NCBI GenBank assembly: GCA_963700475.1
Contig: CAVOXR010000010.1
Span: 124,001-188,000, forward strand
Length of the DNA stretch: 64,000 nucleotides
DNA from: Prado023 sp963700475
Lineage (GTDB): Bacteria > Actinomycetota > Actinomycetes > S36-B12 > CAIYMF01
Direction: 5' to 3'
A program made the position numbers and the translations under genes. Positions 19,091-28,857 of the stretch are shown in pieces; position 1 is the first letter of the stretch, and each line of letters begins with the position of its first letter. Under the pieces are notes generated by a model that saw nothing but the letters and a program-made list of their open reading frames with translations, did not search any database and was not told where the DNA came from.

Positions 19091-19941
19091 GACCGCGCCG
19101 CGGCCTCGACGACGTTGGCCAACAGCATCGCGCGGGTCATCGGCCCGACGCCACCGGGCATCGGGGCGAGGAAGCCGGCCACCTCGCGGACGTCGGGATG
19201 GACGTCGCCCACCAGCCCGTCGGGGGTACGGGTGATGCCCACGTCGAGCACCGCCGCGCCGGGCTTCACGAGGTCGGCGGTGATCAGGTGCGGGACGCCT
19301 GCCGCGGCCACGATGATGTCGGCGCTCCGGGCATGGGCGGCGATGTCGCGGGTCCCCGTGTGGCACAGGGTCACGGTCGCGTTCTCGGACTTGCGGGTCA
19401 GCAGCAGCCCGAGCGGCCGGCCGACGGTGACCCCTCGGCCGATCACGCACACCTCGGCGCCGTTGATCGGCACGTCGTAGCGGCGCAGCAGCTCGACGAT
19501 CCCGCGCGGGGTGCACGGAAGCGGCGCCGGCGACCCGAGCACGAGGCGGCCGAGGTTCACCGGGTGCAGGCCGTCGGCGTCCTTGGCCGGGTCCATCACC
19601 TCGAGCACGGCGTTGGCGTCCAGCCCCTTGGGCAGGGGCAGCTGGACGATGTAGCCGGTGCAGGCGGGGTCGGCGTTGAGCTCGCGGACCGCGGCCAACA
19701 CGTCGGCCTGGGTGGCGGTGTCCGGCAGGTCGACGCGGATCGACTCGATGCCGACCTCCGCGCAGTCGCGGTGCTTGCCGGCAACGTAGGCGCGACTGCC
19801 CGGGTCGTCGCCGACGAGCACGGTGCCCAACCCGGGCACGATGCCACGTGCGCGCAGGTCAGCAACCGTCACTGCGAGGTCGCGCTTGACCGCCGCAGCG
19901 GTCGCCTTGCCGTCCAGGATCGTCGCACTCACGCCGGACAT
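19087..19941 (-). CDS. folD: Methylene-THF dehydrogenase/cyclohydrolase
   Basis: The 284-residue bifunctional enzyme has the substrate-site Y-x3-K (YVAGKHRDCAEVGI), VQLPLPKGLD, KDADGLHP, PCTPRGIVELL and NADP-site GRGVTVGRPLGLLL segments, and ends with PMPGGVGPMTRAMLLANVVEAA. It interconverts methylene-, methenyl- and formyl-tetrahydrofolate, feeding the purine synthesis enzymes encoded nearby (purN, purH). The start at 19941 was chosen because the family N-terminus (ATILDGKATA) follows directly. DUF3017 overlaps its stop. Confidence 0.95.
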   Translation of the reverse strand: MSGVSATILDGKATAAAVKRDLAVTVADLRARGIVPGLGTVLVGDDPGSRAYVAGKHRDCAEVGIESIRVDLPDTATQADVLAAVRELNADPACTGYIVQLPLPKGLDANAVLEVMDPAKDADGLHPVNLGRLVLGSPAPLPCTPRGIVELLRRYDVPINGAEVCVIGRGVTVGRPLGLLLTRKSENATVTLCHTGTRDIAAHARSADIIVAAAGVPHLITADLVKPGAAVLDVGITRTPDGLVGDVHPDVREVAGFLAPMPGGVGPMTRAMLLANVVEAAARS

Positions 19942-19972
19942 TGTCGCAGGCCGCGCCCGGTCGATCGTCCAG

Positions 19973-20335
19973 TCAGTGGACGCAGACGCAGAACACGTTG
20001 CCCTCCGGGTCGTGCATGACCTGCCACGACTCGTCGCCGAGCTCGTGCCACCCGTCCACCGCCCGCCGCGCACCGAGTCCGACGAGTCGCCCCACCTCGG
20101 GCAGGAGGTCCGCGCGGTCGGCGACGTAGAGATCGAGGTGCAGCCGGTTCTTGCCCGGGGTGGGGTCCGCCACCCGCTGGAGCACCACCTTCGGGCCGAC
20201 CCCGTCCGGGTCGCGCAGGGCGCGGAAGGGCCCGAGCTCGCCGCTCACCTCGTAGCCCAGGGCGGCGGACCAGAACCGCGTCATCTCGTCGATGTCGGCG
20301 CAGTCCATGTTCACGTTCAGGGTGAATCGGGCCAT
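19973..20335 (-). CDS. VOC-family (glyoxalase-like) protein
   Basis: This 120-residue single VOC module has paired beta-alpha-beta repeats (FTLNVNMDCADIDEMTRFW and RLHLDLYVADRADLLPEV) and ends DPEGNVFCVC. A histidine (HLDL) and terminal acidic residues may bind metal. It is of the type usually annotated as glyoxalase or bleomycin-resistance-like; the substrate is unknown. AAGGAG precedes the ATG by 6 nt. Confidence 0.85.
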   Translation of the reverse strand: MARFTLNVNMDCADIDEMTRFWSAALGYEVSGELGPFRALRDPDGVGPKVVLQRVADPTPGKNRLHLDLYVADRADLLPEVGRLVGLGARRAVDGWHELGDESWQVMHDPEGNVFCVCVH

Positions 20336-20351
20336 CTGATCTCCTTGATCG

Positions 20352-21203
20352 TCACCTCAGTCGGGGCATCACGTAGGTCGCGGAGACGCCTGCCTTGTCA
20401 AGCAAGAGCTCCGCACGCGGTAGGGCAACCTGCTCGCCATCCAGCAGCGAGTCACCGTGCACCCCACTGGCGATGAACAGGGCGTCCATCCCCTGCCGAT
20501 TGGCGCCCAGGAGGTCCGTGGCCGGACCGTCGCCGATCGCGAGTATGCGCCCGCGCGGGATGGCACGGCCGGAGATGGCCGCAACGACCTCATAGGCACG
20601 GTCGTAGATCCCGGCATTCGGCTTGCCCGCCTGCACGACCCGCCCGCCGAGCGCGGCATAGACCTCAGCCACCGCGCCGGCACACCACCGCAGCTCACCC
20701 CCCGACATGATCCGCACATCCGGGTTGGCGCACAGCAGCTCCAGGTCGCGAGCGCGGGCGGCCCGCAGGATGGGCACGTAGTCCTGCGGGGTCTCGTCGA
20801 CCTCGCGCAGCGCGGAGATGGCGAGGAACCCAGCCTGGTCGAGGTCGTCGACGAACCCCAGGCCCAGCCCCTGCCACAGGTCGCGATCCGTGTCCCGGCC
20901 CAGCAGGAGCATGGGACCCGGCGCCCGTCGGGCGAGCTCCTCGCGGATCGCGTCACCGCTGGTCACGATCGCGTCCCAGGCATCGTCCGGGAAGCCCAGC
21001 CGGGCGAGCGCCGCGGGCACGGTGCTGCTCGGTCTGGGCACGTTGGTCAGAAGGACCACCGGCACCCCCGCCGCCCGCAACTCGATCAGGGCATCACCCA
21101 CCCCCGGGGTGACCGTCCGGCCGTCATGGACCACACCCCACACGTCGCAGAGCACGGCGTCGTACCGCCCGACCAGCTCCCGGACTGCCCCGATGCTCTG
21201 CAC
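20352..21203 (-). CDS. HAD-IIA family hydrolase
   Basis: This 283-residue NagD/pyridoxal-phosphatase-like HAD protein has motif I DAVLCDVWGVVHDG, in which the second aspartate is replaced by Trp (D-V-W); motif II LLTNVPRP; a lysine in GKPNAGIYD; and motif IV GDGPATDLLGANRQGMDALF. The D-x-W form is typical of the TIGR01459 subgroup, a phosphatase of unknown substrate. GTG at 21203 has AGGAG 5 nt upstream. A TAGGAT -10 at 21234-21239 gives a short leader. Confidence 0.88.
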   Translation of the reverse strand: MQSIGAVRELVGRYDAVLCDVWGVVHDGRTVTPGVGDALIELRAAGVPVVLLTNVPRPSSTVPAALARLGFPDDAWDAIVTSGDAIREELARRAPGPMLLLGRDTDRDLWQGLGLGFVDDLDQAGFLAISALREVDETPQDYVPILRAARARDLELLCANPDVRIMSGGELRWCAGAVAEVYAALGGRVVQAGKPNAGIYDRAYEVVAAISGRAIPRGRILAIGDGPATDLLGANRQGMDALFIASGVHGDSLLDGEQVALPRAELLLDKAGVSATYVMPRLR

Positions 21204-21604
21204 CTGTGCTCCTGGCTGCTCGGTGGACGCCTGATCCTATGCCGCGTTCCGAGGAGGGCATCCAGGCCTCTGCCCCCGGGTGCCCCTCGGCTCCTGATCC
21301 CAGGGAACCCCCATGCGCCGAGGCCGATAGGAGCGCACCGTCTGTTCGCCGCCCAGCGCGCCGTCGAGAACCGCACACGAAGTGAGCGTTCTCGATCGTG
21401 TCCGGAGGGCCACGCTGCTTCACCGCGCACGAGTTGTGCGTTCAGAAGCCCCGCGAGGCGGCTATTCCGAGCGTTTCGTGCGCGATCCGCATGCCGCTCG
21501 GTGACAGCGACCTCCTATTCGTGCAGTTCATGTGCGCTCGCCCAGATTGCAGGCACGGTGAAGGCCACAGTGTGGGTGGACACCGGGCGAGACGCCGGCC
21601 CGGC
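21204..21604. other. 401-bp intergenic region, no gene seen
   Basis: This lies between the HAD gene (leftward, promoter hexamer TAGGAT at 21234-21239 on the reverse strand) and the end of purH. It is somewhat less GC-rich than neighbouring genes. No open frame with family-like sequence, tRNA or strong hairpin was found. It may hold a decayed gene or an unrecognised small RNA. Confidence 0.4.
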
Positions 21605-23179
21605 TCAGTGGAAGAAGTGGCGCGTGCCCGTGAGGTACATCGTGATGCCGGCGGCCTCCGCGGCGGCGATCACCTCGGCGTCACGGACGGATCCACCGGG
21701 CTGGACGACCGCGCGAACGCCGGCCTCGAGAAGCACCTCGAGCCCGTCGGGGAACGGGAAGAACGCGTCCGACGCGGCGACCGCACCCCGCGCCCGCTCC
21801 TCGCCCGCACGCGCCACGGCGAGGCGGGCGGAGTCCACACGGTTGACCTGCCCCATGCCGATGCCGACCGCCGCCCCGTCGCTGGCCAGCAGGATCGCGT
21901 TGGACTTCGCCGACCGGCAGGCCCGCCAGGCGAACTCGAGGTCGGCCAGGGTGGCGGCGTCCGCGGGCCCGCCACAGGCCAACGTCCACGTGGTGGGGTC
22001 GTCCCCGGGGGCGTCGATGCGGTCGCGGGCCTGCATGAGCAGCCCTCCGCTGATGGGACGGATCTCGGCGCCGGGCCCGGCAGGGACGGGGGGCGCCACG
22101 AGGATCCGCAGGCTCTTCTTGGCCGTCAGCAGCTCGAGGGCGTCGGTGTCGTAACCGGGGGCGACGATCACCTCAGTGAACACCTCGGCAACCTGTGCGG
22201 CCATCGCCGCGGTGACCGGTCGGTTCGCGGCGATGACGCCCCCGAACGCCGACACGGGGTCGGTCTCATGCGCCCGCGCGTGGGCCTGGGCGATGTCGGC
22301 TCCGACCGCGATGCCACACGGGTTGGCGTGCTTGATGATCGCGACGGCCGGATCGGCGAAGTCGTAGGCCGCGCGGTAGGCGGCGTCCGCATCGACGTAG
22401 TTGTTGTACGACATCTCCTTGCCGTGCAGCTGCTCGGCCGAGGCCAGCCCACCGGGGAAGTGCGCCGAGGTGTACAGCGCGGCCCCCTGGTGCGGGTTCT
22501 CGCCGTAGCGAAGGACAGAGGCACGGTCCCAGGCCGCCCCGACCCAGGCGGGGAACCCGGAGCCCTCGTCGGTCGGCGCCACCACGTTCCCCATCCACGA
22601 GGCCACGGCGATGTCGTAGGTGGCCGTGTGCACGAACGCCTCGGCGGCCAGCCGAGCGCGCTGGGCGAGTGTGAAGCCCTCACCCTGCACGGCAGCGATG
22701 ACCTCACCGTACGCCGCCGGAGACGTGACGACCGCGACGCTGGCGTGGTTCTTGGCCGCACCGCGGACCATGGACGGCCCGCCGATGTCGATCTGCTCGA
22801 TGCACTCGTCCGGGCTGGCCCCGGACGCGACCGTCGCGGTGAAGGGATACAGGTTGACCACGACGAGCCCGAACGGCTCGATCCCCAGCGCCTCGAGCTG
22901 CGAGTGGTGGTCGTCGAGGCGCAGGTCGGCAAGGATCCCGGCGTGCACCTTCGGGTGCAGCGTCTTGACCCGACCGTCCAGGCACTCGGGGAAGCCGGTC
23001 AGCTCGGAGACCTCGACCACCGGGACGCCCGCTGCGGCGATCCGCGCCGCGGTCGACCCGGTCGACACGATCTGCACCCCTGCGGCGTGCAGGGCAGCAG
23101 CCAACTCGTCGAGCCCGGTCTTGTCATACACGCTGACCAGGGCACGGCGGATCCGCACGGTTCCGTCGGGATTGCTCAT
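21605..23179 (-). CDS. purH: AICAR transformylase/IMP cyclohydrolase
   Basis: The 524-residue bifunctional enzyme performs the last two steps of IMP synthesis. The N-terminal cyclohydrolase (residues 10-150) begins RRALVSVYDKTGLDELAAAL and has a STGSTAARI motif. The transformylase domain carries KEMSYNNYVDADAAYRAA, IIKHANPCGIAVG, SDAFFPFPDGLE and ends YLTGTRHFFH. It overlaps the purN stop by 4 nt (ATGA) and shares its transcript. Confidence 0.96.
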   Translation of the reverse strand: MSNPDGTVRIRRALVSVYDKTGLDELAAALHAAGVQIVSTGSTAARIAAAGVPVVEVSELTGFPECLDGRVKTLHPKVHAGILADLRLDDHHSQLEALGIEPFGLVVVNLYPFTATVASGASPDECIEQIDIGGPSMVRGAAKNHASVAVVTSPAAYGEVIAAVQGEGFTLAQRARLAAEAFVHTATYDIAVASWMGNVVAPTDEGSGFPAWVGAAWDRASVLRYGENPHQGAALYTSAHFPGGLASAEQLHGKEMSYNNYVDADAAYRAAYDFADPAVAIIKHANPCGIAVGADIAQAHARAHETDPVSAFGGVIAANRPVTAAMAAQVAEVFTEVIVAPGYDTDALELLTAKKSLRILVAPPVPAGPGAEIRPISGGLLMQARDRIDAPGDDPTTWTLACGGPADAATLADLEFAWRACRSAKSNAILLASDGAAVGIGMGQVNRVDSARLAVARAGEERARGAVAASDAFFPFPDGLEVLLEAGVRAVVQPGGSVRDAEVIAAAEAAGITMYLTGTRHFFH

Positions 23180-23784
23180 GTCAGGGTCACCTTCCTGCCG
23201 GAGATGTGGACGTTGTGGGTGGCCAACCCGCGGACGACATCAACGAGCAGCTCGCGCTCGACGACCTTGATCCGCTCGTGCAGGGAGGCCTCGTCATCGT
23301 CGTCGTCGACCTCGACGGCCCGCTGGTCGATGATCGGGCCCGTGTCCACGCCCTCGTCGACCAGGTGGATCGTGGAACCGGTCACGCGCACCCCGTGGGC
23401 CAGGGCGTCGCGGACGGCGTGGGCGCCGGGGAAGCTGGGCAGCAGCGCGGGATGGGTGTTCACGACCCGCATCGGGAACGCCGAGAGCACGCCGGGTCCG
23501 AGGATGCGCATGAAGCCCGCGGAGACGACCCAGTCGGGCTCGAAGGCCTCCAGGGCATCGCGCAGCGCATCGTCCCAGGCAGCCCGATCGGGATAGCCGG
23601 CAAGGGCCACGGGAATCGCCGGGACACCGGCCGCCCGGGCGCGCTGGAGCCCGGCAGCATCGGCCGAGTCGGCCAGGACGCCAACGACCTCAGCCGGGTA
23701 GTGCGGGTCGGCGCTGGCGTCGAGCAGGGCCTGCAGGAGCGTCCCCGAGCCGGAGATCAGGACGACGAGGCGGGTGCGGGGCAC
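23176..23784 (-). CDS. purN: Phosphoribosylglycinamide formyltransferase
   Basis: This 202-residue enzyme transfers a formyl group from formyl-THF to GAR in purine synthesis. It shows the phosphate loop LISGSGTLLQALLD, the catalytic N-x-H in VVNTHPALLPSFPGAHA and the active-site aspartate in DEGVDTGPIIDQ. The GTG at 23784 is preferred over an ATG at 23793: TAGGAT (23792-23797) ends 7 nt before it, the leaderless pattern, and it gives the usual short N-terminus. Confidence 0.95.
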   Translation of the reverse strand: MPRTRLVVLISGSGTLLQALLDASADPHYPAEVVGVLADSADAAGLQRARAAGVPAIPVALAGYPDRAAWDDALRDALEAFEPDWVVSAGFMRILGPGVLSAFPMRVVNTHPALLPSFPGAHAVRDALAHGVRVTGSTIHLVDEGVDTGPIIDQRAVEVDDDDDEASLHERIKVVERELLVDVVRGLATHNVHISGRKVTLT

Positions 23785-23791
23785 GGCGATC

Positions 23792-23797
23792 ATCCTA
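23792..23797 (-). promoter_or_regulatory. -10 element (TAGGAT) of the purNH operon
   Basis: TAGGAT on the reverse strand ends 7 nt before the purN GTG at 23784. No Shine-Dalgarno site is visible. This supports leaderless initiation and decides the start. Confidence 0.55.
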
Positions 23798-23889
23798 GGG
23801 GCGGGCGCCACAGGGTCGGTCCGCCGCATCGGGGCCGTTGCGAGCCGGCCGCCGTCGCCTCCGACGTCACCTCGGACCGGGCCGGACGA

Positions 23890-25693
23890 TCAGAACGACC
23901 ACACGATCGGCACCCAGAGGACCGCCACCAGCCCGAACAGCAGTGCCAGCGGCAGGCCCAGCTTCCAGTAGTCGCCGAACCGGTACCCCGCGGGGCGCAT
24001 GATCATCATGTTCACGGGCGTGGCCACGGGGGTCAGGAACGCGACGGCCGCGCCCACGCACAGGCTCATCAGGACCGGCCGGGCGGAGATGTCGAGCTGA
24101 TCTGCCGCGGCGATGGCGATCGGGATCATCACCAGCGCTGTTGCGGTGTTGCTGATCAGCTGCCCGAAGATGACCGTGATCACGAACAGCCCGGCCAGCA
24201 GTGCCGTCGGCCCGAACGAGCCGACGGTGTCGACCATCGCCGTCGCGATCAGGTCGCCGGCCCCGGAGTTCGTGATCGCCGTCGACATCGGGATCATCCC
24301 GGCCACGAGGAGCAGGGTCGTCCAGGAGATGCCTCGGTAGGCCTTCTGCATGGTGAGCACGCGCAGCAGGACCATCGCGCCCGCGGCGAGCAGGGCGGTC
24401 ACGACCGCCGGGATCACGCCCGACATGAGCAGCAGGACCATCACCACCAGGATCGCGATGGCCGTGGCACTCCTCGGCCCGAGCGGCACGGCCTGACGAC
24501 GGACGAGCTCCGGGGAGTCGACGACCAGGACGTCGTTGTAGTCCTCGACCTCGTCGAGCAGGCTCCATGGCCCTTCGACCAGCACCGTGTCGCCCACCCT
24601 GAGCTCGGCGGGCTCGGGGCCGAGGGGACGGTCGTTGCGGGTGACGGCAATGATGACCAGCCCGCCGTTGACGACCTGGCCGGGCTGGACCTCGCGCCCG
24701 GCCAGCCCCGACCGCGGCGGGATGATCACCTCGGCCACGCCGCCGTCGGGCGAGAGCAGTCCCTCGGCCAGGTCCTCCTGCGACCGCACATCGTCGACGT
24801 CCAAGCCCGTGGTCGAGGGCGAACTGGAGGGCGACGTCCACATCGCCGAGCACGGTGATCCGATCGCCGGCCTCCAGGGCTCCTGCGGAGGTGGGCCTGC
24901 CGGAGCCGTCAGCGACCGTGATCACCGAGACGCCGGGGTATCCCGACAGGTCGAGGCCGATGCGGGGCTGACCGATCAGGTCGGAGCCGTCGGCGACCCT
25001 CTCGTGCACCACGTTCTCGATCGAGTAGTGCGCCGCCAGGGTGCGGGCGTGCTCGCTGAGGTCCGGGGGCAGGACGTCGCTGGTGCGCTGCGGGACGAGC
25101 CGATCGCCGAACAGCAGGACGATCGCGAGGGTTCCGATCACCACCGGGATGCCGGCGATGGCGAACTCAGCGAACCCGAACGCGCCGACGCCGGCAGTCA
25201 GGGCAGCATCGGAGATCACCACGTTGACCGGGCTGCCGGTGAGCAGCAGCAGGGACCCGGCGCTGCCCGCGAAGGCCAGCGGCATCAACAGCCGGGAGGG
25301 CTGGAGGGATCGGCGCATGGCCATCACGATGGTCATCGGCAGCAGGGCTGCCACCGCGCCGTTGAGCCCGATCAGCGCGGTCAGGCCGGCTGAGAGCAGC
25401 ATCGTGTAGAGCAGGAGCTTGCGCACGCCGGTCCCCGCACGGCTGACCACGGCCTGACCGACCCACGTGGTCACACCCGTCGAGTCCAGGCCCTCGCTGA
25501 CCACGAAGAGCGCCCCGATGAGCAGGACCGCAGGGTCGGCGAACCCGGCCAGGGCCTCGGTCAGGGAGATGATCCCCAGGCCGTAGAGGACCAGGGCGGA
25601 GCCGATGGCGACGATCTCCACCGGGACACGGTTGGAGACGAACAGCACCACCACGCCCGCAAGGGTCAGGAGGGTCAGCGCGGCCTCACTCAC
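23890..25693 (-). CDS. SLC13/DASS-type anion transporter with TrkA-C domains, frameshifted
   Basis: Reconstructed, this is about 600 residues. The first half has helices starting at EIVAIGSALVLYGLG, with an AVLLIGALFVVSEGLDSTG segment and a GSAGSLLLLTGSPVN motif. Cytoplasmic RCK/TrkA-C-like domains follow (residues 210-400: GSDLIGQPR, AGREVQPGQV, ELRVGDTVLVEG), and then a second membrane half with GISWTTLLLVAGMIPMSTA, SNTATALVMIP and TPVATPVNMMI. It probably imports sulfate, dicarboxylate or a similar anion with sodium or protons. One extra base near 24802 shifts the frame inside the TrkA-C region; reading past it continues DVDDVRSQEDLAEGLL. The start is uncertain (25693 GTG or 25702 ATG). 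Confidence 0.82.
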
Positions 25694-25783
25694 GCGGCAC
25701 ATCCTCGCGCGGTTGCACTGAGGGCGCTCGGCGCCCGAGGCTCCTCCGTGCGGGACGGCTGCGGTGGGTGGGAGTCCGGTCGC

Positions 25784-26566
25784 TCACTGGGTGTTGGCGA
25801 CGATCGCCTCGCGAAGCGCCGCCCGCGCGGTTGCATCGCCGGTTGCGCTGATCCCCGCGCCGTCCCCGCGACCCCAGAGCCAGAGCAGCAGGTCGGCTGC
25901 CGAGCCCTCAAGGACCCCATCCGCGGAGCCCCCGGGGTGGGCGGGCTGGTAGTCGGGCTCGTCGTGGCCCTGTCCGGACGGGTCGACCCCGCGGAAGCGC
26001 CCCAGGCGTACGTGCCAGGTACGACCGGTCGGCACGCTGCGGACCTCGACGAGCATCCCGGAGGGATCGAACGCACCCCAGGCCGGCGGCTCCGAGCCGA
26101 ACTGGGTCAGCACCTCGTCGACCCCATCCTCGGCAAGCCCCGGGTCGATCTCGCTGGGCAGCCCCGCCGTCAGCTCGGCATCCACGCGATGCATCAGCGC
26201 CTCCTGCGCCTGCCGGCGACGCACCCAGCCGACCGTGTGGTTCGGGGTCCAGGTCCACGCCGGGACCTCGTCGCCGATGACGCCGAGCTTCATGGCCAGC
26301 TGGAAGGACACCTTCTCGAAGAGCGCGATCGCCGCGTCGGGGGTGACCGGGCGCCCGGGCGCCGTGACGGCCCGGACGTCCTCATCGGTCTGCAGGCCCT
26401 GATCGACGATCGTGAGCCAGAAGCTCTGCACCTCCGTCAGGTGCCAGAGCAGGTCGTCGGCGGCCCAGTCAGGGCAGGAGGGAACCCGCGTTGCCGCTGG
26501 GACACCGGCCAGGACCTCGCGGAACCGGTTGCTGTTCGCGGCCAGGACCTCCGTGAAGTCGATCAT
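25784..26566 (-). CDS. Mycothiol-dependent maleylpyruvate isomerase-family protein
   Basis: The 260-residue protein matches the DinB/MDMPI fold family (TIGR03083-like). It has a four-helix N-terminal bundle with CPDWAADDLLWHLTEVQSFW (metal-binding H near residue 47), a second histidine in EALMHRVDAEL, and a C-terminal lobe ending with the conserved GSAADLLLWLWGR. Such enzymes use mycothiol, the actinobacterial thiol, but the reaction here is unknown. TAGGGT at 26575-26580 lies 8 nt before the ATG, possibly a leaderless promoter. Confidence 0.85.
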   Translation of the reverse strand: MIDFTEVLAANSNRFREVLAGVPAATRVPSCPDWAADDLLWHLTEVQSFWLTIVDQGLQTDEDVRAVTAPGRPVTPDAAIALFEKVSFQLAMKLGVIGDEVPAWTWTPNHTVGWVRRRQAQEALMHRVDAELTAGLPSEIDPGLAEDGVDEVLTQFGSEPPAWGAFDPSGMLVEVRSVPTGRTWHVRLGRFRGVDPSGQGHDEPDYQPAHPGGSADGVLEGSAADLLLWLWGRGDGAGISATGDATARAALREAIVANTQ

Positions 26567-26694
26567 GGTCGCCCACCCTACGGACATCGCCCGGAGGAAG
26601 CCGTCCCGAGCGGCCGGCTGGACCGGGTCGGCAGGGGTGGACGCACCCAGGACCCGGGCGATCGCCCATGCGGTGGTCGGTCCACACTGGGACC

Positions 26695-28761
26695 GTGACG
26701 ATCGAGGATGCCACCACCGCCTACCCGCACCTGCTCGCCCCGCTCGACCTTGGGTTCACGACCCTGCGCAACCGGGTGCTCATGGGCTCGATGCACACCG
26801 GGCTCGAGGACGACTCCAAGCGGTTCGCGGACCTCACCGACTACTTCGCCGAGCGCGCCCGCGGAGGGGTCGGCCTGATCGTCACGGGCGGCTTCGCGCC
26901 CAACATCGAGGGCTGGACCAAGCCCCGTGCCGGCACGCTGTCCACCAGCGGCGCGGCCCGCAAGCACCTCCCGATCACCGAGGCGGTGCACGCCGAGGGC
27001 GGGCACATCGCACTGCAGATCCTGCACACCGGCCGCTACGGGTACCACCCGCTGATCGTGGCCCCCTCGCGGATCAAGAGCCCGATCACACCATTCACCC
27101 CACGCGGCCTGAGCGAGCGCGGCATCGAGCGCCAGATCAAGGCCTTCGTCAACTGCGCGGTGCTGGCCCGCGACGCCGGATATGACGGCGTGGAGATCAT
27201 GGGCTCCGAGGGCTACCTCATCAACCAGTTCCTGGTCGCCCACACCAACAAGCGCACCGACGCCTGGGGCGGCTCGTACGCCAACCGGATGCGCCTGCCG
27301 GTCGAGATCGTGCGGCGCACGCGCGAGGCAGTCGGGCCGGACTTCATCATCATCTACCGCCTGTCGATGCTCGACCTGATCCCGGACGGGAGCACCTGGG
27401 AGGAGGCCGTCGCCCTCGCCAAGGCGATCGCCGCGGCGGGCGCGACCATCATCAACACCGGGATCGGATGGCACGAGGCGCGGGTGCCGACCATCGCCAC
27501 GAGCGTGCCGCGGGCGGCGTTCACGTGGGTGACCCAGAAGATGCGCGACGAGCTCCGCGGCGACGGGATCGACATCCCGCTGGTGACGACCAACCGGATC
27601 AACACCCCGGACGTGGCCGAGCGGGTTCTGGCGGAGGGCTCCGCCGACATGATCAGCATGGCGCGGCCGCTGCTGGCCGACGCGTTCTTCGTCACCAAGG
27701 CGAAGGCCGGCCAGGCCGACCGGATCAACACCTGCATCGCGTGCAACCAGGCGTGCCTGGATCACGCGTTCAAGAACAGGACGGTCTCCTGCCTGGTCAA
27801 CCCCCGTGCCGGCCACGAGCGCGACCTCGTGATCGCCCCGACCACGGCCCGCAAGCGGATCGCGGTGGTCGGCGCGGGTCCGGCCGGCCTGGCCGCCGCC
27901 ACCACCCTGGCCGAGCGCGGCCACGAGGTGGACCTCTTCGACTCCGCCGACGAGATCGGTGGTCAGTTCAACCTCGCGAAGCGGATCCCCGGCAAGGAGG
28001 AGTTCCACGAGACGCTGCGCTACTTCAGCAACCGGATCGAGGACACCGGCGTCCGGCTGCACCTGTCGACGAGGGTCTCGGCCGACGACCTCGTGGCCCT
28101 CGGCGTGGACGAGGTGGTGCTGGCCACCGGCGTGACCCCGCGCGACCCGCACATCCCCGGCCAGGACAGCCCCCACGTGGTCAGCTACATCGACGTCCTC
28201 GCCGGCGGGGTCCCTGTGGGCGAGCGGGTCGCGATCGTCGGGGCCGGGGGGATCGGCTTCGACGTGGCGGAGTTCCTCGTGGTCGCGCCCGGCGAGTCCC
28301 CGACGTTGGACCTCACCGAGTGGCGCAGGGAGTGGGGGGTCGGCGACCCTGCCGAGGACCGCGGCGGGCTGGTCAAGGCGCAGCCCGTGCCGGCCACCCG
28401 CAAGGTCACCCTGCTGCAGCGCAAGCGCGGCAAGCTCGGCGCCGGCCTCGGCAAGACCACCGGCTGGATCCACCGATCGTCGCTGGTCGCCAAGGGCGTC
28501 ACGATGCTCCCCGGGGTCAACTACGAGCGGATCACTCCCGAGGGTCTGGTCGTGTCCTTCGGGGACAAGCACGAGCGCGAGCACCTCGTCGAGGCCGACA
28601 CGATCGTGCTCTGCGCGGGGCAGGAGCCGTTGCGCGACCTCGAGCCGGCACTGGTCGCGGCGGGAATCCCCGTGCACGTCATCGGCGGGGCTGACGAGGC
28701 CGCCGAGCTCGACGCGAAGCGCGCGATCGACCAGGGCACCCGCGTCGCCGCGGCGCTCTGA
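26695..28761 (+). CDS. fadH: NADPH-dependent 2,4-dienoyl-CoA reductase
   Basis: The 688-residue iron-sulfur flavoprotein has an FMN-binding TIM barrel at residues 10-340 (LRNRVLMGSMHTGLED, LQILHTGRYGYHP, GYDGVEIMGSEGYL, SMARPLLAD). A 4Fe-4S cluster motif follows (CIACNQACLDHAF and a later C in VSCLVNP), then a FAD/NADP domain with AVVGAGPAGLAAATTLAERGHEV. This is the fold of enzymes that remove double bonds in beta-oxidation of unsaturated fatty acids. GTG at 26695 follows CACACT by 6 nt, suggesting a leaderless start. It is monocistronic. Confidence 0.93.
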   Translation: MTIEDATTAYPHLLAPLDLGFTTLRNRVLMGSMHTGLEDDSKRFADLTDYFAERARGGVGLIVTGGFAPNIEGWTKPRAGTLSTSGAARKHLPITEAVHAEGGHIALQILHTGRYGYHPLIVAPSRIKSPITPFTPRGLSERGIERQIKAFVNCAVLARDAGYDGVEIMGSEGYLINQFLVAHTNKRTDAWGGSYANRMRLPVEIVRRTREAVGPDFIIIYRLSMLDLIPDGSTWEEAVALAKAIAAAGATIINTGIGWHEARVPTIATSVPRAAFTWVTQKMRDELRGDGIDIPLVTTNRINTPDVAERVLAEGSADMISMARPLLADAFFVTKAKAGQADRINTCIACNQACLDHAFKNRTVSCLVNPRAGHERDLVIAPTTARKRIAVVGAGPAGLAAATTLAERGHEVDLFDSADEIGGQFNLAKRIPGKEEFHETLRYFSNRIEDTGVRLHLSTRVSADDLVALGVDEVVLATGVTPRDPHIPGQDSPHVVSYIDVLAGGVPVGERVAIVGAGGIGFDVAEFLVVAPGESPTLDLTEWRREWGVGDPAEDRGGLVKAQPVPATRKVTLLQRKRGKLGAGLGKTTGWIHRSSLVAKGVTMLPGVNYERITPEGLVVSFGDKHEREHLVEADTIVLCAGQEPLRDLEPALVAAGIPVHVIGGADEAAELDAKRAIDQGTRVAAAL

Positions 28762-28857
28762 CCTCGCAGCTGGAGGTGCTCGCATCGAGCATCCAGGTTC
28801 TCGCTGCTGGATCGAGCGGCCCTCGGGGTCGGGCGTCGCGGGCGGGTGGTCCTGCCG

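Noticed and set aside
26578..28785. 735-codon open frame on the reverse strand opposite the dienoyl-CoA reductase
   Set aside because: It is rich in Arg, His, Gly and Asp with no family-like sequence, and is the antisense of a clearly coding gene. High GC keeps the opposite frame open.
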